DNA of 64,000 nt from Plasmodiophora brassicae (taxonomy: Eukaryota > Endomyxa: Phytomyxea > Phytomyxea > Plasmodiophorida): NCBI GenBank assembly GCA_036867785.1, contig CP145410.1, forward strand, positions 1,736,001 to 1,800,000, given 5' to 3'. The position numbers and the translations under genes are program-made. Shown here piece after piece: positions 54,159 to 61,733 of this stretch. The notes beneath the pieces were generated by a model, which saw only the letters and a list, made by a program, of their open reading frames with translations, was not told the origin of the DNA and did not search any database. The stretch's first letter is position 1. Every line of letters starts with the position of its first letter.

Positions 54159-55094
54159 TTATCGCTGGGAGAGTCTGGATGCGACTAGGCGACGGGATTC
54201 GAGAGCAGGTGCTGCCGAACACGGTCGGTCCTGGCCAGATGTGCTGCTGTTGCCGCTATGAGCAATTACCCGCGCTGAGCTGGCTGTATGAGGGCGAACC
54301 GGCACTGCTACTGGGGTACCCGCGACTCGCAGGACGCTCGTTGGCGGCGACTGCCCTGGTTTGGAGGACGGCTGCTCGTGTAACTTGATTTCAGGCAGGT
54401 CGGTCTTTGATACGGACCTGACACACGTTTCGATGGCGGACCGCATCGTCCATCGCTTGGAGAAGACGTCGCAGAAGGCACGTAGTCGGGACAGGGCGGC
54501 GCGTGCCGATAGACCTGCCAGGCACCGCATGAGAAGGGCGGCAGCAGCCAGGTCCCATCCATCGTCAGTGGGGCAGCGAAGCAACAACGCGTGGTGCTCG
54601 TTCTTGATTATATCGTGAATGCTGTCCACCAGCGTTCTCTTGTCTGAAACACGGTACGGTATCTGCCTGATTGGCAAGCGACGCCCATCTGGGCTCGCTA
54701 CGGACGCCATTCTCGACGACCTGAAATCAGCAATCGCTCCGATATGTGCTAGATTAATGGATCGGCGAAGAGGCGTGCCGGCCTGGTGCAGTGAACAGGA
54801 CAGGGCAACTCGATCCGGGATCACCCAGAACAGTTCATGGTCTATCCGGAGCATCGTCAAGATCGCTGGCGCCTCTTTCGTCAACGCAGGGATTCGCGCC
54901 AGCGTCATTACATCGACAGAGGCGCCGGAGCAGGGCTTCCCATCTTTTGCCTGCGATTGGTTTGTCTTCCGAGCAACGGGATCAAGCGGAATAACATAAA
55001 GCGGAGGACCTGCTTCCGAAAAGGGTGGCGAGGATAAGCTTGAAGCAACAAGGTGGACCTGTTGCCATGCACGGTGCTGTCGCCGCGATGCCAT
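54159..55094 (-). CDS. Hypothetical protein with a degenerate phosphatase-like motif
   Basis: One uninterrupted frame of 311 residues starts at an ATG at 55094 (MASRRQHRAWQQ); a GTG further upstream is ignored. The middle (residues about 110-205) reads LAHIGAIADFRSS, then IPYRVSDKRTLVDSIHDII and HHALLLRCPTDDGWDLAAAA, which recalls the P-loop region of dual-specificity phosphatases. The active-site signature HCxxGxxRS is not present (RCPTDDGW). It could be a dead phosphatase-like protein, or the resemblance could be chance. No transmembrane segments are seen. The C-terminus is Ser/Pro-rich. The gene converges on CYHR1-like, ending 51 bases from it. Confidence 0.5.
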   Translation of the reverse strand: MASRRQHRAWQQVHLVASSLSSPPFSEAGPPLYVIPLDPVARKTNQSQAKDGKPCSGASVDVMTLARIPALTKEAPAILTMLRIDHELFWVIPDRVALSCSLHQAGTPLRRSINLAHIGAIADFRSSRMASVASPDGRRLPIRQIPYRVSDKRTLVDSIHDIIKNEHHALLLRCPTDDGWDLAAAALLMRCLAGLSARAALSRLRAFCDVFSKRWTMRSAIETCVRSVSKTDLPEIKLHEQPSSKPGQSPPTSVLRVAGTPVAVPVRPHTASSARVIAHSGNSSTSGQDRPCSAAPALESRRLVASRLSQR

Positions 55095-55300
55095 TATGTC
55101 AGTAACTGCTGAGTGCTGAGGCACACGCACGCCCAGCAGTGATGTCACGGCTGCCCTTCAACAGCGATCCGGTGCCTCTTCCAGGATCTGAAACTAAGCG
55201 CTCCAGCGGGCGCCCGCGTCCGATTGTTTAGGACCGCATGATAACATAAGGCTAGGTTCGGCATTGATTTGTTGAATCTTTCATGGGTCCTTGCTTAGTT

Positions 55301-56065
55301 TCACAGGGATTTTCGAAACTGCTGCCTGAGCGCGCGCCGGTCCTGTTCATCAATGTGGCCGAACTCCTCCATGGCGCGACGAACCGGTTGGGATGCTTTG
55401 ATGTAGACGTCCTCGATATCCTCCCGAAGGTGGCACACATTGTCGTAAGGCTCCATGGTGTCGCTCCAAGGGCCTTTCCACCGGACCCGATACAGAACCT
55501 GCCCGTTGTCGTCCAGTTCCGCACCGACAAGGGTATCCACCGTGTACGTCTTGCTAGTTGACGTCTTGGCCGGCGTCTTCGCGGACGCACCTTTGGTGCT
55601 CTTTTTCGCGGACGACGACGCGGATGACATCGACAGCTTCGCTGGACGCCCCCGGCGCTTTGTTGGCGAATGTATGACAACGTCGTCGGATGACGGGTTC
55701 GGCGGAGAAGGTAGAACGGGTGTGGCGGAAGCTCCAACAAGCGTCTCGACAATGATAGGTTTCGACACGAGCGGGGTTGGACGCTCCACTATAGTCGGTT
55801 TACGAAGCGGCGTAGCGGAAGGCGTCTTCGCCGGCATTGTCTTCGACGGCAACCCACCTGCGGGTGTTGCCAGCCTGGCAGTGGGTTCGCGGCGGCGCTT
55901 CCTTTGTGGGACATGCCACTGGTTCTCAAGGAGACCAGCAATGGCTGACTGGGACGACGACGGTTTTACCGTCACGGACGGTGGGCCTGGCGAAGGACCA
56001 CGCTCGAGGTATTTTTTAGCAGAGTGATGGCGGTCCAGCTCAAGAATAAGGTCGACCAGATCCCT
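55301..56065 (-). CDS. Chromodomain protein
   Basis: The last 240 or so residues are read leftward. A short helical start (TRDLVDLILELDRHHSAKKY) precedes a long Pro/Ser/Lys-rich linker with an AT-hook-like core (SPTKRRGRPAKLS). At the C-terminus is a chromodomain: TYTVDTLVGAELDDNGQVLY, then RVRWKGPWSDTMEPYDNVCH and LREDIEDVY. The aromatic positions (Y, W, Y) that hold methyl-lysine are in place. Such proteins read methylated histone H3. No ATG was found in frame at the 5' end; the exon seems to begin at an acceptor near 56070, so the first exon lies to the right (perhaps in 56100-56500). Confidence 0.8.
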   Translation of the reverse strand, partial: RDLVDLILELDRHHSAKKYLERGPSPGPPSVTVKPSSSQSAIAGLLENQWHVPQRKRRREPTARLATPAGGLPSKTMPAKTPSATPLRKPTIVERPTPLVSKPIIVETLVGASATPVLPSPPNPSSDDVVIHSPTKRRGRPAKLSMSSASSSAKKSTKGASAKTPAKTSTSKTYTVDTLVGAELDDNGQVLYRVRWKGPWSDTMEPYDNVCHLREDIEDVYIKASQPVRRAMEEFGHIDEQDRRALRQQFRKSL

Positions 56066-56069
56066 GGTC

Positions 56070-57207
56070 TTATCCTCGGCGGCGGCCAGCTTTCATGGTT
56101 GCACCATCAGAAACGCTGACGTAAACGTGAGTCCCGAGAATCGCACTACCTTGAATGCTAGTTGCCCCACTTCCCGCCAGGCGTCCATTGTGCGACGACG
56201 GTGGCGACAACGCCGCGACCACCACCGATGCGATTTGGCCCCGCGCGCCAATTCGGCACAATGCCGCGACGGCGATAATTAGATACAGACTCCCCACACT
56301 TGGAAGTTGGCGGAACAGGAGTGCACGGCGCACGTGTTCATGATCGCATAATCGCAGGTGACGCTGGTCGGCAACGGCAAGCTGTTGTTGCTCTGCGTCA
56401 GAGTGGTGATCTGCTGACCTGGGCGGCAAGATCGTTCGGAGATCTCGCCACGTCACCCTGCGTGCATGCAAGATGCCAGCGAGGTTGAAACCCTTCAAAG
56501 GGCGCCTTATAATGTCACCCGGGTGCAGCGGCCAGCCCCCCGGTCACCCGCCCGCCACCCTAGTAACGACCTGGCCGACAGCCATACCCACCACCTTCAG
56601 TCCCATATAGAACGGATGCATAATAACGACCTGGCCGACAACCATATGAAACGGACGGTATGCGACGTTTGGTGTAATATGAAACGGACAGTGTTGCGGA
56701 TTTCAGTGCCATATGAAAACGGACGATATTGCGAATTTCGGTGTCATATGAAACGAACGACGTTGCGGAATTCACTCTAATAAGAAACGGATATTGCAAA
56801 TTTCGGTGTCATATGAAACGCACCATGGATTTTCGAGCAGGCCAACGTAGCTGGTCCGGTCGGACGCACGCCAAATAGGGAAGATTGGTGCGGAAGCACA
56901 TAGCACGACAGACAGGTGACACCAGTCAGTCCGAGCAGCATTTGACGTAGCATCAGTTCAAGCGACAGGGCATGACGTACGTACCAGTCCGAGCAGCGGT
57001 GTGTGACGCATCACCAGTGCCTGCAGGTGATGTCACGCGTCATGTCGACCAACGTCGACGACTACGTGACACGTGCAAGTGACCGGTGTGTGTCCAGTCA
57101 TAATTCCCGCGCAGCATTTTCGGTGTCGTCACTCGTCACGTCTGCACACCGCGGCGGGGAAAAGACGCCGTCAGTCGTCAGATGGAGTGCAACGATAGAG
57201 ACAGCGT
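56070..57207. other. Non-coding region with repeats
   Basis: The first part (56070-56500) may hold the 5' exon of the chromodomain gene, but none is clear. From about 56570 the sequence becomes repetitive (see the tandem repeat), and at 56880-57190 it holds partial repeats of cagtccgagcagc and catcaccagtgcc. The region ends at the Harbinger fragment. Confidence 0.4.
56570..56830. repeat. Satellite-like tandem repeats
   Basis: Imperfect units of about 35-45 bases share the core catatgaaacggacgatatt, then gcgaatttcggtgt (for example at 56640, 56710, 56750 and 56800). A second small repeat, taacgacctggccgacanccata, occurs at 56561 and 56625. Both end abruptly near 56830. Confidence 0.7.
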
Positions 57208-57720
57208 ATGGAGGCGACAAGCGGACGAGGACTCGGAAGACTCGCGTCCTCATCTAGCAGTGACGATGATATTGATGAAGTTGTCACGGCCGGCTTGACG
57301 CTCAGCGAGCAAGTGCTCAACCCGCGGCCAAAGGTGGCAGCCAAGCGCGGATGGGGTGGCGCTCGACCTGGACGGGCGCCGAACGAAAACCACAGGCGAC
57401 TGTTGTATGCCCAGCTACTCTTTGATGATTACTGGGGCCCTGATCCGGTTTATGATGCCAATCGTTTTTCGACGGACGTTCCGAATGCCGAAGGCGCTTT
57501 TCGATGAGATTCACGAACGCGTGACCCGGTTCGACGAATACTTCCTGAAGAAAAATGATGCTCTTGGGGTAAGGACTGTTCTGTTCTACCTGTCGGTTGC
57601 GTTTATAACCGAATCTTCCTTAGGTTCCAGGGTTTACGTCCTTGCAGAAAGTCGTCTGTGCGGTGCGCATGCTCACTCCAGGTGATTCAGCACATGAGCT
57701 GGACGACAAATTCAGGTTCA
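57208..57720 (+). mobile_element. Harbinger/PIF-type transposase, N-terminal part, truncated
   Basis: The ATG at 57208 (MEATSGRGLGRLASSSSSDD) opens a frame with ENHRRLLYAQLLFDDYWGPD, then PVYDANRF. A one-base frame slip near 57465 continues it as FRRTFRMPKALFDEIHERV and RFDEYFLKKNDALG. An intron (about 57559-57614) joins LG to VPGFTSLQKVVCAVRMLTPG, then DSAHELDDKF. FRRxFRMxxxLFxxIxxxV and LQKxxxAxRML are N-terminal signatures of the HARBI1/ALP1 family. The DDE catalytic part is absent: at about 57718 the sequence enters a palindrome. It is not functional. Confidence 0.75.
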
Positions 57721-58140
57721 GCACGGTGTCATGCAGCTGGAGAACCGTGTGGCATAGGCGCTCGACCGTGTCCTTCAGCGAGAAGACGTCCACGGTCAGT
57801 CGGGCCGCCACCTCCGGCTGAGCGTCTCGCAGCATGCTGTCCGGGATCGCGGTGATGTTCACTCTGAGAAACTCGACCAGGATCTCCCCTGACCATCCCA
57901 CGATGAGTCGTGCTTGCGATGAGCTCGGCTTACCGAGGTCAACTCTGAGGGGATGGTCAGAGGAGATCCTGGTCGAGTGTCTCAAGGTGAACATCACCGC
58001 GATCCCGGACAGCATGCTGCGAGACGCTCAGCCGGAGGAGGCGGCCCGACTGACCGTGGACGTCTTCTCACTGAAGGACACGGTCGAGCGCCTATGCCAC
58101 ACGGTTCTCCAGCTGCATGACACCGTGCTGTACCTGCAGC
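57718..58140. repeat. Palindrome of about 0.42 kb (right of the transposase)
   Basis: Arms at about 57718-57905 and 57930-58137 are reverse complements with a few mismatches around a short centre (near 57917). The arm contains a coiled-coil coding segment: on the plus strand at 57834-58214 and on the minus strand at 57620-58015 the same residues appear (LTVDVFSLKDTVERLCHTVL, QLHDTVL). Confidence 0.85.
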
Positions 58141-58214
58141 GAGAGAACCGCCAACAGGCCCTCGCAATGGCTCAAATGCAGAGCGAGATCCTAGAGGTGC
58201 TGATCGATGTCTGA
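57834..58214 (+). other. Coiled-coil ORF inside the palindromes
   Basis: The open frame ends LVECLKVNITAIPDSMLR, then ARLTVDVFSLKDTVERL, LHDTVLYLQRENRQQALA and MQSEILEVLIDV. It is most likely the C-terminal coiled coil of a transposon or repeat-borne gene, because its pieces recur in both arms of each palindrome (the same end recurs on the minus strand at 58948-59208). No complete protein is present. Confidence 0.4.
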
Positions 58215-59025
58215 CAGGCCTACTGCAGCGGCGCAATCGACCCACGATATCCCCGCTTCTTATGGCATGATGCGTCCTCGTTCGGGAGCGTGAGACGTTT
58301 CATGGTACGTGCAAGCAGAAGACAGACTACTACGCGCTCGCGTTCGACGACAACCGGCGCTTGGTTGCAATTTGGCGCGATGGCCGGAGAATCTCCTCTC
58401 TCCACTGGAATGTGGGAGGGCGTCGCCACCTGAAAAGCGGGCCCAGATGCCGTTTTCAGCAGCGCGTCAGCGTATCTGAATCGAACGTTCGATACGCTGG
58501 CTGACAGATACGAACACTTTGCTTCGGTTTCGTCTAGCCTGGGCGACCTCGATGGTCACGTGCATCGACGAACCAGGTCCCACTCTCTGTCGTCGATGCA
58601 CGTGACCACCGAGGTCGCCCAGGCTAGGCGAAACCGACGCAAGGTGTTCGTATCTGTCAGCCAGCGTATCGAACATTCGGTTCAGATACGCTGACGCGCT
58701 GCTGGAAACGGCATCTGGGCCCGCTTTTCAGGTGGCGACGCCCTCCCACATTCCAATGGAGAAAGGAGATTCCGGCCATCGCGCCAAACTGCAACCAACA
58801 AGCGCCGGTTGTCGTCGAACGCGAGCACGTTGTAGTCTGTCGTCTGCCTGCACGTACCATGAAACGTCTCACGCTCCCGAACGAGGACGCATCATGCCAT
58901 AAGAAGCGGGGATATCGTGAGTCGATTGCGCCGCTGCAGTAGGCCTGTCAGACATCGATCAGCACCTCTAGGATCTCGCTCTGCATTTGAGCCATTGCGA
59001 GGGCCTGTTGGCGGTTCTCTGTGTG
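58140..59025. repeat. Palindrome of about 0.88 kb
   Basis: Arms at about 58140-58570 and 58588-59023 with a spacer of about 18 bases (accaggtcccactctctg). The left arm begins with gagagaaccgccaacaggc, and the right arm ends with its reverse complement. The arms differ by several percent (for example gcaagcagaagacagactac against gcaggcagacgacagactac, after reverse-complementing). It directly abuts the 57718-58140 palindrome. Confidence 0.9.
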
Positions 59026-59068
59026 GTGTCGACCAGCTGCGTGTCGGACATCCGCGGACCGTCGGGCG

Positions 59069-59506
59069 ATGGACCGCGACTGGGACGACATGACCGATGC
59101 CGAATGGGAAGCGTACGAGGAGCGCGTGTACCAGGAGCAGTTGGAGGAGATCAAGCAGACCGTCCGGGTCACACTGCCGTGTCCGTCTACATGGACGTGC
59201 ATGCCCAATTGCGGGTGGACGCTGACGCGCGAGCCGTCTTAGGGGTTGCGCGACAGATCGGCGTCATGCTGGGCGTGATGTTCTGCAAATGGGGCACCGG
59301 TGCCATCGGGCATGGGACATCAGCACCCCGTACTGCAAAGCGCTGTGCTGACACTGGCGCAGGTTCCACGCGCCTCCCATTCCGAACATTGGCCAGGAAG
59401 CCAAGCGATATTACATCAGCGAGCGCGTCCGCAGGACGCTTCAGGCCCGCGACCTTATCTTCGTCGGCGAACGCGTCGGCCTTGCGGCACTTGACTGACG
59501 GGCGGA
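59069..59506 (+). CDS. Small hypothetical protein, two or more exons
   Basis: The ATG at 59069 opens MDRDWDDMTDAEWEAYEERV, then YQEQLEEIKQTV. An intron is likely at about 59161-59240 (gtccgg to cttag). The last exon gives FHAPPIPNIGQEAKRYYISE, then RVRRTLQARDLIFVGERVG and LAALD followed by a stop at about 59503. The middle exon's frame is not settled (WDISTPYCKALC is one reading). No family is recognised. The acidic helical N-terminus and the arginine-rich end look coding. Confidence 0.4.
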
Positions 59507-59566
59507 TTCTGAATACAAACTCAGCCGGTACGTACGTTCGCGTGCGATCTCGAATATCTCGCGCGC

Positions 59567-60361
59567 ATGATGGACCGGGAGATCGCGAAGCGGTTGACCG
59601 AGGTGCCGCTGTCCTGGCAGTGGCCAGCAGGGCAGCTTGCATTCCGCTTGCACTTGCGATTCTGTCGCCTCCAAGCGATCCCCGATGTGGACCGCTTGAT
59701 GTTATCTGTCCAGCCTAACGACATCGCCCAGGCGGATTTCTCGTTGAACGCCATCGATCGCATCGACGGCGCGCTTGCGTCGTTCGCGATGGTTCGCGAC
59801 CTGAACCTGTCGAAGAACCTGCTGACGACGCTGTCGCTGACCGCGTTGCCGAACCTGACACACCTGAACCTCAGCCACAACGTCATCGACACTGTTATCA
59901 ACGTCGACCTCCCGCGCCTCGTGGACTTGGATCTCAGCGGGAACCGCCTAACGGACGATGGGTTCGATACGCTCGCTCGAGGCGCACCTCGTCTTGAAAC
60001 GCTGGATCTGACCTGCAACATGGTCACGACGTTGGACGGCATTCGAACGTTATCACGACTGGCAACGCTGCTGGCTTCCCGTAATCGAATCAGTGATCTG
60101 GGGCCGTGCGCGTCCCTGCCCCAGTTAAAGGTGCTGGTCGTCGCGGAGAACCAGATCGGATCGCTGGATACGACCAGGAAAGCGCTGGCGCTCCTGAAAC
60201 CAATGCAACGGGTCAGCCTGTGGGGGAACCCGATCGCCGAGGACCCGTTCTACAAGCTGACGATCCTTGATGCCGCTGCGCCTGATCTCCTCGACGAACA
60301 GGCCATTCGCCCGTACGTTCGTGCGCAACTTGCCGACCTGAAGAACAAGGAATTAGGTTAG
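59567..60361 (+). CDS. Leucine-rich-repeat protein
   Basis: The ATG at 59567 gives 264 residues with no intron. After an N-terminal helical cap (IAKRLTEVPLSWQWPAGQLA) come six or so SDS22-like repeats: FSLNAIDRIDGALASF, LNLSKNLLTTLSLTALPNL, LNLSHNVIDTVINVDLPRL, LDLSGNRLTDDGFDTLARGA, LDLTCNMVTTLDGIRTLSRL, LLASRNRISDLGPCASLPQL and LVVAENQIGSL. A C-terminal cap (RVSLWGNPIAEDPFYKLTIL) follows. SDS22-like proteins with this length include ciliary and phosphatase-regulating proteins, but this one's partner is unknown. A link with the ciliary genes is only a possibility. Confidence 0.85.
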   Translation: MMDREIAKRLTEVPLSWQWPAGQLAFRLHLRFCRLQAIPDVDRLMLSVQPNDIAQADFSLNAIDRIDGALASFAMVRDLNLSKNLLTTLSLTALPNLTHLNLSHNVIDTVINVDLPRLVDLDLSGNRLTDDGFDTLARGAPRLETLDLTCNMVTTLDGIRTLSRLATLLASRNRISDLGPCASLPQLKVLVVAENQIGSLDTTRKALALLKPMQRVSLWGNPIAEDPFYKLTILDAAAPDLLDEQAIRPYVRAQLADLKNKELG

Positions 60362-60440
60362 CTGATGAACTATTCATCGAAAGGTTCTACTAACCGAGTT
60401 GTGACACAGTGGACAACCTTCTCGTGGCCATTACCGACGA

Positions 60441-61037
60441 ATGTCAGTTACTCTCGTTCGTATCGTATGCGTACCTGACGAGGAACGAAACGCAGATCGA
60501 GCAAGGATCGAGAGCGAGGAAGCACTGGCCCAGGAGTACATTGACGAGTTACGTGCGGCGCAGGTGCAGGCGGAACAGCGATACATCGACTACCGGAACG
60601 AGATGAACCAGGAGCTTCGTGAAACGATCACGTTCCTGCAAATGGCGCGGGGCAAGCCCAGTTGGCTGTTGACACAGGAAGGCCTGCTGGAATGGAAATC
60701 GAAGCTTGATGCCCTGCAAGTCGAACGCGAGACCGCCGTACAACGAACTCGTGCAGAGGCGACGAAGCAGGCCGTAGAGGCGCGGAAGAAACTCGTCCAG
60801 AGCCAGACCATGACGAAGAAGCTCTACGCCATCTCCATGACGAAACCGCAGATCTGGCGAGCCATGAAGGCTCGCGAGCTTGAACTCATCCAGCGAGAAG
60901 AAGCTGCAGGGTTACGCACGGTAACAACGACACGTGGCAATGGTGTCCAGCAGGATCACCCGCTCCCGAGGCCAGGTGCGGACGCACTTCACGACGCGGT
61001 GCGTGACGTTGTTGGTAGGGCCCGCCGCACTGACTAG
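60441..61037 (+). CDS. Coiled-coil protein, unknown
   Basis: The ATG at 60441 gives 198 residues. From residue 20 to 150 it is a near-continuous charged helix (SEEALAQEYIDELRAAQVQA, NEMNQELRETITFLQMARG, LQVERETAVQRTRAEATKQA, SQTMTKKLYAISMTKPQIWR). It has no cysteine-rich, membrane or catalytic part. It starts about 80 bases after the LRR gene. No family is recognised. Confidence 0.55.
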   Translation: MSVTLVRIVCVPDEERNADRARIESEEALAQEYIDELRAAQVQAEQRYIDYRNEMNQELRETITFLQMARGKPSWLLTQEGLLEWKSKLDALQVERETAVQRTRAEATKQAVEARKKLVQSQTMTKKLYAISMTKPQIWRAMKARELELIQREEAAGLRTVTTTRGNGVQQDHPLPRPGADALHDAVRDVVGRARRTD

Positions 61038-61106
61038 GTTACCGTCGGCAATGTGTGTGACTAAGCCCGGCCCCCTCCCCTCTCCCCTGGCGATCTGGGT
61101 ACCGCC

Positions 61107-61322
61107 TCAGCACCAGTCCAGCGTATTATGAACGTCAGCTATTAATTGGTCAATTCGTATTGCTCCAGTACTGGGACTATTCAGGGTGACCTGCGATCTG
61201 GCGGCCATTTCGGCTTGCATCCCTTTCGAGTGCGTGCCATCTCTCCTATACCGGTCGGTGCCGAGGATGCGAACGGCATCGGGCAATGATGCTCTAGATG
61301 ATTCTCTCCTGCGGGGATCCAC
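61107..61322 (-). pseudogene. Copied fragment of the C-terminus of the right-edge gene
   Basis: Read leftward, AVRILGTDRYRRDGTHSKGM, then QAEMAARSQVTL matches the last residues of the gene ending at 61734 (NTVRILGYRTRTDGTYSKRT, then QAEMITRAT), but it is diverged and cut off upstream. Only about 100 bases are clearly similar. It is a short tandem duplicate of the C-terminal coding end. Confidence 0.65.
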
Positions 61323-61733
61323 GAACTCGAGGAAACGGACGCCAGGCTAGACGTCATATACCACCTGACCTCATCGACGTGTGGTTTAACACGATGCGAA
61401 AGAGCGAACCCATTCTCGATATGTGGGTCGGGTTCACACTAATCGCAACAACCAACAGGGCTTCTGAAGAAGCGTCATCGCCGACGACCATGTATGCACC
61501 TTGGCGGCGCGGTGCCATCCACCTGCTTTCCAATCGTTTGGTGAACGGTGGCTGTATGTGCACTCGTCGCCTGTATCAGAAGCATGAGTCTCATCCTGTT
61601 AGCTATGGACGTTCATCGTAGAATCCATCATGTGACACTCGAAACAGGTAGAAACAAAGTAGGCCAGCTACTTACGCTGTTGTAGTGAGTACTGCCAGAA
61701 ACGCTTCATTCGTTTATTCATTAGCGTCAACGA
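61323..61733. other. Intergenic region
   Basis: A plus-strand frame at 61298-61621 is open (DVWFNTMRKSEPILDMWVGF) but has no known domain and no coding partner. An AT-rich patch at 61660-61735 lies at the 3' end of the next gene. No gene is called. Confidence 0.4.
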
